A stretch of DNA of 38,180 bases from Candidatus Parcubacteria bacterium (GTDB taxonomy: Bacteria; Patescibacteriota; Patescibacteriia; CAIXNZ01), in assembly GCA_026395755.1 (NCBI GenBank), contig JAPLYC010000022.1:1-38180 (forward strand). Reading direction: 5' to 3'. Below the pieces are notes generated by a model. It made no database searches. It saw nothing but the letters and a program-made list of their open reading frames with translations, and was not told the DNA's origin. Positions 7,864 to 15,489 of the stretch are shown here, piece by piece. Made by a program: the position numbers and the translations under genes. The stretch's first letter is position 1, and each line of letters opens with the position of its first letter.

Positions 7864-7918
7864 AAAAAAAATAATGCCGCAAAGCGGCATCCCGCCACGG
7901 CAGGATAATTTAAATTAC
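7864..7918 (-). promoter_or_regulatory. Leader with terminator-like hairpin (possible attenuator)
   Basis: Between the promoter at 7925-7953 and the start at 7855 lies the perfect hairpin ATGCCGCAAAGCGGCAT (7874-7890). On the minus strand it is followed by a run of T's (A's at 7864-7871). That is an intrinsic terminator inside a 5' leader. Upstream, CCTGC and GCGGG (about 7891-7905) can form a competing stem. It could be an attenuator or simply a palindromic insertion. Confidence 0.5.
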
Positions 7919-7924
7919 CATTTT

Positions 7925-7953
7925 ATTATACAGCAAACTCCTAAAACTTTCAA
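7925..7953 (-). promoter_or_regulatory. Promoter of the coiled-coil gene
   Basis: On the minus strand, TTGAAA (7948-7953) and a perfect TATAAT (7925-7930) are separated by 17 bp. The predicted transcript begins near 7918, leaving a leader of about 60 nt before the gene at 7855. Confidence 0.75.
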
Positions 7954-8105
7954 TTGTTGATAAAGTATATCCATGCTTCTTATGGGTCAGCTAACCGGTT
8001 TTATCATCTATGTAAAAATTCACCAAAAATATATTATAACACAAAAAGTAAATCTAGCTTTATACCTAAAATTAGCCAAAAATAACTCAGATTGGATAAA
8101 AATAC

Positions 8106-8134
8106 TTGACAATTGTTTACAAATTTGATAAGTT
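8106..8134 (+). promoter_or_regulatory. Promoter upstream of the GC-rich exported-protein gene
   Basis: A perfect TTGACA (8106-8111), then TAAGTT (8129-8134) after 17 bp. The -10 is weak but keeps the TA...T core. The predicted leader is about 140 nt long. The 7856-8279 gap holds no gene that I can support beyond the leader elements listed. Confidence 0.5.
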
Positions 8135-8150
8135 AGTCTATTGTTGAATT

Positions 8151-8167
8151 AAAAGGAGGGTGGCACC
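8151..8167 (+). promoter_or_regulatory. Orphan SD-like leader motif AGGAGGGTGGCAC
   Basis: AAAAGGAGGGTGGCACC matches the ribosome-binding leaders of two unrelated genes: AGGAGGTGGCAC-ATG at 18667 and AGGAGGTGCCATC-ATG at 16717. Here no ATG follows, and the nearest frame (GTG GCA CCT TTA TAA) is only four codons. The real gene starts 113 nt downstream with its own SD. It may be a remnant of a replaced gene or a leader element. Confidence 0.45.
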
Positions 8168-8220
8168 TTTATAATATATATTTAAGCAAAGGCAAGGGAG
8201 CAAGCTTTTTTCGGTTAACC

Positions 8221-8243
8221 CGTTTTCCATAGGTAGGAAAACG
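8221..8243 (+). promoter_or_regulatory. Hairpin in the long 5' leader
   Basis: CGTTTTCC (8221-8228) pairs perfectly with GGAAAACG (8236-8243) around a 7-nt loop. It ends about 24 nt before the SD of the downstream gene. There is no T-tract, so it is not a terminator; it could affect mRNA stability or translation. Confidence 0.45.
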
Positions 8244-8279
8244 ACACAAATCCAAAGAAAAAGAAAAGGAGAAAAGACG

Positions 8280-9371
8280 ATGAAAAACGTGTTCAAGACT
8301 TTCCTGCTGATGGTGGCCGTGCTTGTGCTGGCCCTGTCGTACAACTGCGCCAGCCCCAGCGGTCCCGGTGGCGGTGGCGGCGGCCCCAAGCCCATTCCGG
8401 GCACCAACGATGTGGAAATCAGCGTTGGCATCGACTTCACCAACGAGGAAACCGGCTCCAATCCCTATTGGGATGTCCAGCCCCTCCTGGTGACCCCCGG
8501 CGTCCCGCCCACCCAACTGATGCTCTTCGGATCCATCGAGTCGCGGGCCTGCTATGACCCGTACAACTGCGCCATCGACCGTACTTCCGAAGTGGTTGGC
8601 GGGGCATGGCATCACACCTACAGAGTGCCCATCAATACGCCGCTTCATATCGGCTACAGCTTGGGCAACTATTTGCGCGGTGATGGCATCACCATCAATG
8701 GAGTCGCGTTGACTACCTACCAGGCCCTGGGCACTGCCCCGGCTCAGTGGGGCGTCGCGTGCTTCATTATCTCGAGAAACACGGATGGAACCAACACGGT
8801 CACCGGCAACCCCAGCTGCACCGCCGTAGCCCGGCGCGCCCAGATCGTGGTTACCGGAGATTCCGGCGGCAGCGGGCTCAGCTCTTACTCCAACAGCATC
8901 TACAATATGCCCTACGACGATCCGTTCCTGATGAACACGGGCGCGTATGTGGCCTATTCCGGAGTCGCTGGTGAAGGGCCGATCACAATCCAGACCGGAT
9001 TGTGGCAGAACCCCACTCCCGGCGGTATTACGCAGTCCATGGTATACAACGCCGTGGTGCATGCGTACACCGAGGAAATTCCCTTTCTGCTTTCGACCCA
9101 GGCCAATTTCTGGGCCATTCATCACCCGCCCCGGGACCCGACTTGCGTCGGCGCCGTTCCGGCTTGCGCGGCCGAACCCCAATACGGCATCTACATGAAC
9201 ATCATGCCTTTGGGAGGCGGCGCCGTTCAGTGCACAACCCAGTTGTGGCACTACGTCGACTTCGACGCCACGGCAGCTTCCTACATCGGTGAAACCTTCA
9301 CCGGTTTTTCGACCACGACCAACTGCATCACCCAGGACCCCGACACGCGCGACGCGCCTGCCGGAACCTGA
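8280..9371 (+). CDS. GC-rich exported protein of unknown function, lipoprotein-like
   Basis: A 363-residue protein. The ATG is set by the SD AAAAGGAG (8265-8272). The N-terminus MKNVFKTFLLMVAVLVLALS is a signal peptide. Cys23 follows in SYNC, which is not a canonical lipobox, so lipidation is uncertain. A Gly/Pro-rich linker (SGPGGGGGG) comes next, then a beta-rich body with eight further Cys, including CYDPYNC and CVGAVPAC, which suits disulfides in an exported protein. No known catalytic motif is seen. Codon use is strongly G/C-ending: a sampled row at 8341-8400 is about 77% GC and another at 8761-8820 about 55%, against about 42% in murA. This points to recent transfer. The gene is isolated on the plus strand with its own promoter and terminator. 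Confidence 0.85.
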   Translation: MKNVFKTFLLMVAVLVLALSYNCASPSGPGGGGGGPKPIPGTNDVEISVGIDFTNEETGSNPYWDVQPLLVTPGVPPTQLMLFGSIESRACYDPYNCAIDRTSEVVGGAWHHTYRVPINTPLHIGYSLGNYLRGDGITINGVALTTYQALGTAPAQWGVACFIISRNTDGTNTVTGNPSCTAVARRAQIVVTGDSGGSGLSSYSNSIYNMPYDDPFLMNTGAYVAYSGVAGEGPITIQTGLWQNPTPGGITQSMVYNAVVHAYTEEIPFLLSTQANFWAIHHPPRDPTCVGAVPACAAEPQYGIYMNIMPLGGGAVQCTTQLWHYVDFDATAASYIGETFTGFSTTTNCITQDPDTRDAPAGT

Positions 9372-9392
9372 GTTCCCTGCCTTTGCCACCCA

Positions 9393-9430
9393 AAAGCCCT
9401 GTACCATCCGGTACAGGGCTTTCTTTTTTT
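9393..9430 (+). terminator. Strong intrinsic terminator of the GC-rich gene
   Basis: A perfect 13-bp stem, AAAGCCCTGTACC (9393-9405) with GGTACAGGGCTTT (9410-9422), a 4-nt loop, then CTTTTTTT. It closes the plus-strand gene. The minus-strand S41 protease gene ends a few bases downstream. Confidence 0.93.
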
Positions 9431-9437
9431 ATCTTTC

Positions 9438-10712
9438 TTATTTTATTAGGGCTTGCAAAATTTCTTTGGCTTTATCCAATTGAGGATCCTTATCATTGCT
9501 AAAATCATCTTCTGTTAATTCAACCTCAATATCAGGCTTAATGCCCTCACCATCAATGGTATTTTCATTGGGCGTCAGCCACTGCGCAATTGTTAATTTA
9601 ATCGCCGAACCGTCATCAAGCGGAAACAGACTCTGAACTGAGCCCTTACCAAACGACTTTTTTCCCACTAAATTGGCAATCTTATAATCTTTCAAGGCGC
9701 CGGCCACAATTTCCGAACCTGACGCGCTGCCTTCATTAATCAAAACAACCGTCGGAAAATCCTTCAGCCGAGGAGTTACCGTTGATTTATGCTCCTGCAG
9801 CCTGCCGTCGCTATATTTTTCAAAAACCACAACCTTATTATCAACCCATTCACTGGCCACATTAATGGCAGTATCCAATAATCCGCCGGGGTTATTCCTT
9901 AAATCAAAAATTATACCCTTGGGATTTTTGGCAATAATGGACATAATCGCCTTGTTAAAATCAGCATCCGTATCTTCATTGAAATAGCGCAATTCCAGAT
10001 GGACAATATTATTATCCAGCATTTGCCATTTAACACTCTGGATTTGGATTTTTTGCCTGGTTAATTTATATTCCTTTACTTCATTAATACCGTCACGGGC
10101 AATGGATAACGTCACATCTGATCCCTTCGGTCCTCTTATTTTACTAACTGCATAATCCAGGCTCATGCCGGCCGTATCTTCCCCGTCTATGGCATAAATA
10201 TTATCGCCGCTTTTTAAACCGGCTTTTTCCGCCGGCGAATCAGGCAAAGGCGCTACTATGGTCAGCTGCTCCTTCTTAATGGCTACTTCCGCCCCAATAC
10301 CCTCAAAACTCCCCCCTAATTCATCATTAAACTTCTTATTGGTTTCAGGATCAAAAAATATGGAATGTGGGTCTCCCAAGGCTGCCACGCTACCGGCAAT
10401 GGCTCCATAATAGAGCTTGGGTTCGCTGACCGGCTGCTGAACATAATTATCCTCAATGATTTTCCAGGCATCCCAAAACATTTTAAAATTTATATCCTTG
10501 GACAGGAACTTGGGTTCAACTTTTTTATTAAATACCTGACCGGAATCAGCGACCTGACTAGCGTCATTGATTACTTTATACGATTGTCTACCGCTGACCA
10601 ATCCCAAAAGGAAAGCGACAAAAATCAAAAGCAATACTACGTAAAACTTCATAAAACTGCCGAAAAATTTTTTCTCCTGTTTGGGTGGACCCCAAAGCGA
10701 AGGACGATCCAT
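9438..10712 (-). CDS. S41 family C-terminal processing peptidase (CtpA/Prc-like)
   Basis: A 424-residue membrane-anchored serine protease acting outside the membrane on C-termini of envelope or exported proteins. Residues ~20-42 form one transmembrane helix (FYVVLLLIFVAFLLGLVSG). Next come an N-terminal helical region, a PDZ domain (about 120-210, with GGSFEGIGAEV and SPAEKAGLKSGDNIYAIDG), and the protease core. The catalytic Ser331 sits in EGSASGSE and Lys356 in FGKGSVQ, spaced 25 residues apart as in the family. The length is typical. The start is the ATG at 10712; Met21 is an alternative. It is divergent from murA, so both may use the shared ~160-bp gap. Substrates cannot be read from the sequence. 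Confidence 0.95.
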   Translation of the reverse strand: MDRPSLWGPPKQEKKFFGSFMKFYVVLLLIFVAFLLGLVSGRQSYKVINDASQVADSGQVFNKKVEPKFLSKDINFKMFWDAWKIIEDNYVQQPVSEPKLYYGAIAGSVAALGDPHSIFFDPETNKKFNDELGGSFEGIGAEVAIKKEQLTIVAPLPDSPAEKAGLKSGDNIYAIDGEDTAGMSLDYAVSKIRGPKGSDVTLSIARDGINEVKEYKLTRQKIQIQSVKWQMLDNNIVHLELRYFNEDTDADFNKAIMSIIAKNPKGIIFDLRNNPGGLLDTAINVASEWVDNKVVVFEKYSDGRLQEHKSTVTPRLKDFPTVVLINEGSASGSEIVAGALKDYKIANLVGKKSFGKGSVQSLFPLDDGSAIKLTIAQWLTPNENTIDGEGIKPDIEVELTEDDFSNDKDPQLDKAKEILQALIK

Positions 10713-10776
10713 AAAATAGAATTTAAAAATTTAGAATATACAGATATCTTATCAAAAATAAGCCAAGCGCGCAATC

Positions 10777-10805
10777 TTGAAAATTTACCGCCAATAAGCT
10801 ACAAT
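10777..10805 (+). promoter_or_regulatory. Promoter of murA
   Basis: TTGAAA (10777-10782) and TACAAT (10800-10805) with exactly 17 bp between. The predicted transcript starts near 10812, about 64 nt before the murA ATG. Confidence 0.65.
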
Positions 10806-10875
10806 GGTAATATCCAAAAAATAACTCAATAACCCATATAAATCCCGGGAGTTGGGCAATTACCAAAATTTATAT

Positions 10876-12132
10876 ATGGAAAAGTATATTATCAACGGAG
10901 GTAAAAAATTAAGCGGCGAAATCGCAGTCTCGGGGGCTAAAAATTTAGCCCTTAAAATATTTCCGGCGGCTATTTTATCCAGCCAGCCGATTTTGGTTAA
11001 AAACGTGCCGGAGATTGAGGACATACAGCGTCTAATTGAATTAATGGAAGATCTGGGCGCAAAAATCACCACCCAGGCCAAGGGTGAATATTTAATTTCA
11101 ACCGAAGAAATAAACAAGACCAAATTAAGACCTGACCTGGTTCACTGGCTGCGTTCCTCCATTATGCTGGCGGGGCCAATGCTGGCGCGTTTTGGTGAAA
11201 TCACTCTTACCCACCCGGGCGGCTGCGTGATTGGCCAAAGACCGATTGACTTGTTTTTAGAGGGTTTCCAAAAAATGGGAGCAAAAATGATTGACAACGG
11301 CGCTGATTATACCTTGCAAGCCAAAAAGCTTAGGGGCGCAAAAATCATTCTGCCCAAAATCAGCGTAACCGTAACCGAGAGTTTACTGATGGCAGCCACT
11401 TTAGCCGAAGGCGTAACGGAAATAAAAAATGCGGCCATGGAACCGGAAATCGTGGCTTTAGCTGAATATTTAAATACTCAAGGCGCCAAAATCCAAGGCG
11501 CAGGCACTCCGGTTATTACCATAACCGGGGTCAAAGAATTATCAGCAGGTGAATTTGAAATTATTCCCGATCGGATCGAAACCGGTACTTTTACTATCTT
11601 GGGGTTAATAACCAATAGCCAAATAAAAATTACCAAATGTAATCCCGAGCATATTGAGAATTTACTTTACACCCTGAACAAAGCCGGAGCCAAACTGGAT
11701 ATTGGCCCGGATTATATTATTACCTACCCCAGCCAGTTGCATGGTGCCAATATTGTTACCCATGAATATCCCGGTTTCCCGACTGACTTACAAGCGCCTT
11801 TCACGGTTTTAATGACCCAAGCCCAGGGTATAAGCCTCATTCATGAAACTATTTTTGAAGGCCGCTTATTCTACACTGATATTCTCAACCAAATGGGAGC
11901 CAACATTATTATGTGTGATCCTCATCGTGTAGTGGTAAACGGACCAACTCCTCTTTATGGCCGAAAAGTAGCCAGCCCTGATCTGCGCGCCGGTATAAGT
12001 TTAGTCTTGGCAGCGCTGGCCAGTCAAGGCACTTCGACCATAGAAAATATATATCAAATAAACAGGGGCTATGAAAATATTGTACCTAGGCTGCAAAAAT
12101 TAGGCGTCGATATTAAACAAATTAACGAATAA
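10876..12132 (+). CDS. murA: UDP-N-acetylglucosamine 1-carboxyvinyltransferase
   Basis: The first committed step of peptidoglycan synthesis: transfers enolpyruvate from PEP to UDP-GlcNAc in the cytoplasm. The 418 residues are full length. The frame extends upstream to a TTG at 10852, but MEKYIINGGKKLSGEI is the expected N-terminus, so the ATG at 10876 is chosen. Visible residues include Lys22 in SGAKN, the catalytic Cys117 in HPGGCVIGQRPIDL (a Cys rather than Asp implies the fosfomycin-sensitive form), and the IPDRIETGTF motif. No SD precedes the ATG, as for most core genes here. The PEGA-protein gene follows after 3 bp, so the two are co-transcribed from the promoter at 10777-10805. Confidence 0.97.
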   Translation: MEKYIINGGKKLSGEIAVSGAKNLALKIFPAAILSSQPILVKNVPEIEDIQRLIELMEDLGAKITTQAKGEYLISTEEINKTKLRPDLVHWLRSSIMLAGPMLARFGEITLTHPGGCVIGQRPIDLFLEGFQKMGAKMIDNGADYTLQAKKLRGAKIILPKISVTVTESLLMAATLAEGVTEIKNAAMEPEIVALAEYLNTQGAKIQGAGTPVITITGVKELSAGEFEIIPDRIETGTFTILGLITNSQIKITKCNPEHIENLLYTLNKAGAKLDIGPDYIITYPSQLHGANIVTHEYPGFPTDLQAPFTVLMTQAQGISLIHETIFEGRLFYTDILNQMGANIIMCDPHRVVVNGPTPLYGRKVASPDLRAGISLVLAALASQGTSTIENIYQINRGYENIVPRLQKLGVDIKQINE

Positions 12133-12135
12133 ACC

Positions 12136-13515
12136 ATGAATATTAGGACGAGACGAATCATAATGTTTGCTTTTATCTTGACCTTTTTTATTTTAGCGCC
12201 TGTTTTGCTTTTTTATGCTTCAGGCTATCGTTTGGATTTCAAACGTCATCAAATAATTAAAACCGGCACCCTTTTTATTGAAGCCAAAGATATTAAAAAA
12301 GCCGATTTGTATATTAATGAGAAATTGTATGCCGAGCCTTTCAATGAAAAAATGTTTATTTATAATCTACTACCGGGTGAATATACTATCAGACTGGAAA
12401 AAACAGGCTTCCATGCCTGGCAAAAAAAAGCCGTAATCAACAGCAGTATAACCTCTTTCATCAAGGACGCAATTTTATTTAAAAATGAAGTGCCCCTACA
12501 ATTAGTTGACGGAAAAATTATTAATTTTTCCATATCGCCTGACTGGCAAAAAATTATTTATGTTATCGTCAATGAACCTTTTGACGAATTTTATTTGTAT
12601 GATATCGCAACTAGTCAAAAAACCTTCCTCTATCGTACGGCTTATCAAGAAAGGCCGATTGATCTTGCCTGGGCGCCAAGCAGTAAAAAAATCCTAACCC
12701 ATTATGATAATAATTACGTAATTTTAGATAGCCAGAATAATAATATCTCAGTCAAAGCCATCTCTGATTTTAACCCCGCCAATGTTATCTGGGACAATGA
12801 AAGTGATAATACTCTCTTTGCCCAATATCAAAATGCCATATATAAGATTGATCTTTTCGGAAAAAGCCTAGAAAAAATTTACACGGCAAAAGCCGGTAAA
12901 TTATCTCCGGAATTCCTAATTACCGGCAAGGATATTTTCTATTTATTGCAAAATGAAAGCAATAACATACTCGCCAAATATAACTTACAGTTTAAAACCG
13001 ACAAAAAGATACTTGAACTTGGAAAATCCAGCAGCTATAAGTTTATTCAAGACATCAAGAATTATCTGGGATTGATTGATCTGGATCAGGAAAAGCTTCA
13101 TCTGATTAAAATGAATAATAGCGACCTGGAAACAATTATTAGTTCGGAAGAACCCATCAGGGAATTTATTGCCAAAGATGCTTTATGGGATGCACAAAAC
13201 AATCAATTGCTGCTTTATAATGATTTTGAAATATCAACTTATCAGCCAGGAACCAACAAAGAAGAAGTTATTAACCGCTATGGGCAGCAAATTAAGAAAA
13301 TCAGCTGGTATCCTGATTTTGGACACCTGGTCATTTTGTTTGAAAATAACCTACAGATTATTGATCTGACCCAGGAAATTGGCACCCGCAATTCTATTAA
13401 TATTGTTAAATTTGACAAACTAAATAATTTTGATCTTGACCGCAATGGTGAAAAAATCTATTTTAGCGGAGCTATCGGCAGACAGCAAGGACTCTACCAA
13501 TTAAACCTCAAATAA
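12136..13515 (+). CDS. Membrane-anchored PEGA-domain protein, propeller-like C-terminal part
   Basis: A 459-residue protein. Residues ~8-29 form a transmembrane anchor (IIMFAFILTFFILAPVLLFY). Residues ~40-105 look like a PEGA beta-domain (GTLFIEAKDIKKADLYINE and LLPGEYTIRLEKTGFHAW), a surface module common in cell-wall and S-layer-linked proteins. The remaining ~340 residues have repeated beta phrases such as WAPSSKKILTHYDN, FNPANVIWDNESDN and SWYPDFGHLVILF, which suggest a WD40/TolB-like propeller outside the cell. No enzyme motif is seen. It starts 3 bp after murA and ends at a strong terminator, so it shares the murA transcript. A role in sensing or binding the wall is inference. Confidence 0.85.
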   Translation: MNIRTRRIIMFAFILTFFILAPVLLFYASGYRLDFKRHQIIKTGTLFIEAKDIKKADLYINEKLYAEPFNEKMFIYNLLPGEYTIRLEKTGFHAWQKKAVINSSITSFIKDAILFKNEVPLQLVDGKIINFSISPDWQKIIYVIVNEPFDEFYLYDIATSQKTFLYRTAYQERPIDLAWAPSSKKILTHYDNNYVILDSQNNNISVKAISDFNPANVIWDNESDNTLFAQYQNAIYKIDLFGKSLEKIYTAKAGKLSPEFLITGKDIFYLLQNESNNILAKYNLQFKTDKKILELGKSSSYKFIQDIKNYLGLIDLDQEKLHLIKMNNSDLETIISSEEPIREFIAKDALWDAQNNQLLLYNDFEISTYQPGTNKEEVINRYGQQIKKISWYPDFGHLVILFENNLQIIDLTQEIGTRNSINIVKFDKLNNFDLDRNGEKIYFSGAIGRQQGLYQLNLK

Positions 13516-13518
13516 TTA

Positions 13519-13554
13519 AAAAAAAGTCCCCGCGGAGCGAGGGACTCTTTTTTT
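13519..13554. terminator. Bidirectional intrinsic terminator
   Basis: AGTCCC (13525-13530) pairs with GGGACT (13541-13546) around an inner CGC/GCG stem, with A's before and T's after. It closes the murA operon on the plus strand and can close the minus-strand nucleotidyltransferase gene ending at 13573. Confidence 0.88.
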
Positions 13555-13572
13555 AAACAAATATTTTTTTCG

Positions 13573-14283
13573 TTAAATTTTACTGGCCCATATGCTGGCC
13601 TTAAGCAATTCAGAATAAGAATCAATGTCAAACCATTCTCCGGTCATAATATCATAAGTCATCTGGTTTTTACGGATATAATAATTATTCACGTCTATTA
13701 ATTCCAATTCGCCTCTAACTGATGGCTGCAGACTGGGTATCACCTGCCAAACCTGGGGATCATAAAAACTTAATCCGGTGATAGCCAAATCACTTTTTGA
13801 AGAAAGCGGACGTTCCTCTATGCCGCTAACCGCCTCTTTCTCGATTTTGGCAATCGTAAATAATTCCGGGCTGGCAACTTGTTTAAGTATTATTTTAGCT
13901 CCCTTACCGTTAGCTTCAAATTCCTTAATAAATTGACTGATATCCTGCCCAATAACATTATCCCCCAAAATAACGGCTACTTTTTCATCTTTGGCAAAAT
14001 CATGACACAGACTCAAGGCCTGGGCAATGCCGCGGGCTTCTTTTTGCACGCCAAAACTGAATTCAATATCCTTAAAATAATGGGGGTTTAAAAGCTTTTT
14101 AAATTGATCAATACTTTCATTGCCGGTGACCACCATGATTTGTTTTAAACCGGCCTTAGCCAGAGTTTCGATCGGATAAAAAATCATGGGCTTATCGTAA
14201 ACCGGTAAAAGATGTTTATTAATTACGGCCGTGCAAGGATACATGCGCGACCCCATGCCACCGGCTAAGATTATTCCCTTCAT
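13573..14283 (-). CDS. Sugar-1-phosphate nucleotidyltransferase (RmlA-like)
   Basis: A 236-residue cytoplasmic enzyme expected to join a sugar 1-phosphate to an NTP (dTTP or UTP), giving an activated sugar. The N-terminus MKGIILAGGMGSRMYPCT is the NTP-binding loop, followed by NKHLLPVYDKPMIFYPIETL, the metal-binding ILGDNVIGQD and GELELIDVNNYYI. The sequence is close to glucose-1-phosphate thymidylyltransferase but clearly different from its neighbour at 14613. It uses GSR instead of GTR and lacks the usual C-terminal extension, so it may prefer another sugar. It is separated from the neighbour by a terminator and a repeat element, so it probably has its own promoter. Family certain, substrate not. 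Confidence 0.9.
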   Translation of the reverse strand: MKGIILAGGMGSRMYPCTAVINKHLLPVYDKPMIFYPIETLAKAGLKQIMVVTGNESIDQFKKLLNPHYFKDIEFSFGVQKEARGIAQALSLCHDFAKDEKVAVILGDNVIGQDISQFIKEFEANGKGAKIILKQVASPELFTIAKIEKEAVSGIEERPLSSKSDLAITGLSFYDPQVWQVIPSLQPSVRGELELIDVNNYYIRKNQMTYDIMTGEWFDIDSYSELLKASIWASKI

Positions 14284-14340
14284 AAGTCTTAAACACTAAT
14301 TTGTTACACTAATATACACAAATAAATTTATAAGTCTGTA

Positions 14341-14369
14341 TAAAAAAATCTGTGTTTTGATACACAGAT
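14341..14369 (-). terminator. Intrinsic terminator downstream of rmlA
   Basis: ATCTGTGT (14348-14355) and ACACAGAT (14362-14369) form an 8-bp stem with a 6-nt loop. On the minus strand a run of T's follows (A's at 14342-14348). It separates the rmlA gene from the second nucleotidyltransferase. Confidence 0.75.
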
Positions 14370-14377
14370 GTAAGTAT

Positions 14378-14538
14378 GTAGGGTGGATGAGCGCGGTACC
14401 CTACGTTGTTGTGGCCCTTTTCGGCGTCGGTGGTCATGAAAGACCAAAGCCCTACTTTGTAGCCAAACGGAGAGTCAGCCTTGAGGGATTTTCGCCCTCT
14501 ACACACTTCCTGTGGAGGCTGTTCTACCGCACTCATCC
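14378..14538. repeat. MITE-like palindromic element
   Basis: The 329-bp gap 14284-14612 holds no credible gene. It contains near-perfect terminal inverted repeats, GGATGAGCGCGGTA (14385-14398) and TACCGCACTCATCC (14525-14538), 13 of 14 matching, about 154 bp apart outer edge to outer edge. Inside are smaller hairpins: GTAGGGT/ACCCTAC (14378-14384 with 14397-14403), GGTC..GACC near 14452, and GAGGG/CCCTC near 14495. GC is higher than the flanks. It codes for nothing convincing, as expected of a non-autonomous element. Confidence 0.55.
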
Positions 14539-14612
14539 GATTAATACATTACATCAAGCTATTTTTATTGTCAAATTTAGAATTAAAAAGGCAACTTTTG
14601 CCTAATTTTAGA

Positions 14613-15344
14613 TTAAAGATTATTAACAAATTTATCCTGTAATTTTTCTTTAGCCAGATTATGGGCGCGCAACAAGCTGTCAAAAGTACCGGCATCTTCC
14701 CAGGCTCCCTCAATAATGGCCACTTGCAATTCCCCCTTTTCCAAATAAAAATTTTGCACATCGGTAATTTCCAGTTCACCGCGCTCGCTTGGTTTTAAAT
14801 TTCTAGCAATTTCGACACAACGGTTATCAAAGAGATAAAATCCCGTCAGGGCATAATCACTCAGCCAGTCTTTGGGCTTTTCCATAATTTTAACGGCTTT
14901 CATTTGGTCATCAAATTTTACTACCCCGAATCTTTCAGGATCAGGCACTTTTTTGGCAAAAACCTTACCGCCGCTCTTGAAATTTTTTATATCTTCAGTA
15001 AAATCATATTCGTATATATTATCGCCCAGAATCAAAGCTACGCTTTCCTGATCAATGAAATTCTCTCCCATTATAAAAGCGTCGGCCAAGCCACGGGGCT
15101 TATCCTGGATTTCATAAGTAAATTTGACGCCAAAGTCTTTACCACTGCCCAATAAATTCAAAAAATCACCCGCTCTTTCCGGCGCCACAATAATTAAAAT
15201 CTCCTTTATCCCCGCTTTAATCAGGGTATTTAAAGGATAATAAATCATGGGCCGATTATAGACCGGCAATAATTGCTTGCTGGTAACTTTGGTGCAGGGT
15301 CGCAACCGTGTGGCCGCTCCGCCCGCTAATATAATCCCTCTCAT
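14613..15344 (-). CDS. rmlA: Glucose-1-phosphate thymidylyltransferase
   Basis: A 243-residue enzyme making dTDP-glucose from dTTP and glucose 1-phosphate, first step of the dTDP-rhamnose route. The family N-terminus MRGIILAGGAATRLRPCTKV fixes the ATG at 15344. The frame runs 46 codons further to 15482, but that part is translated from a REP-like palindrome pair and is rejected. Other motifs are SKQLLPVYNRPMIYYPLNTL, ILGDNIYEYDF, EKPKDWLSDYALTGFYLFD and GAWEDAGTFDSLLRA. It is shorter than classical RmlA (about 290 residues), matching the short form common in archaea and CPR. rmlD lies directly upstream, and rmlB and an RmlC-like gene lie further upstream on the same strand. Confidence 0.93.
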   Translation of the reverse strand: MRGIILAGGAATRLRPCTKVTSKQLLPVYNRPMIYYPLNTLIKAGIKEILIIVAPERAGDFLNLLGSGKDFGVKFTYEIQDKPRGLADAFIMGENFIDQESVALILGDNIYEYDFTEDIKNFKSGGKVFAKKVPDPERFGVVKFDDQMKAVKIMEKPKDWLSDYALTGFYLFDNRCVEIARNLKPSERGELEITDVQNFYLEKGELQVAIIEGAWEDAGTFDSLLRAHNLAKEKLQDKFVNNL

Positions 15345-15390
15345 AAATTGCATTCTTTTAAAATTTAAACGCCCTACGGTATGACCTATA

Positions 15391-15477
15391 ATTACAGCGG
15401 ACTTTAGTCCGCGTAAGGTCCCCTCGCGCATTGCAGGCTGCATGGGGGCAATTTCGGGGACTAAAGTCCCCTGTAAC
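15391..15477. repeat. REPIN-like inverted pair (CTTTAG core), copy 1
   Basis: Two 16-nt palindromes, GCGGACTTTAGTCCGC (15397-15412) and GGGGACTAAAGTCCCC (15456-15471), stand in opposite orientation. Each is preceded by TTACAG when read outward-in (plus strand for the first, minus strand for the second). The 43-nt spacer has further short self-complementarity. The layout, two REPs inverted around a spacer, is that of a REPIN. It lies between rmlD and rmlA. Confidence 0.75.
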
Positions 15478-15489
15478 CTCATTAACCGT

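Noticed and set aside
8169-9407. A 412-codon open frame on the minus strand opposite the GC-rich gene
   Set aside because: GC-rich DNA has few chance stops. The plus-strand frame has a promoter, SD, signal peptide and terminator; the minus frame has none and gives a low-complexity Gly/Val/Arg-rich product.
10365-10832. A 155-codon plus-strand frame overlapping the S41 protease gene
   Set aside because: It lies opposite the well-supported protease (anchor, PDZ, catalytic Ser and Lys) and resembles no protein.
10852-10875. Upstream TTG start for murA
   Set aside because: It would add eight residues not found in MurA; MEKYIINGG at 10876 is the normal N-terminus and fits the promoter.
14309-14605. 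Two ~75-82-codon open frames on opposite strands in the nucleotidyltransferase gap
   Set aside because: Both follow the palindromic element, are compositionally odd and have no start signals.
15345-15482. 46-residue N-terminal extension of rmlA
   Set aside because: It runs through the REPIN-like palindromes. The family N-terminus MRGIILAGG begins at 15344.
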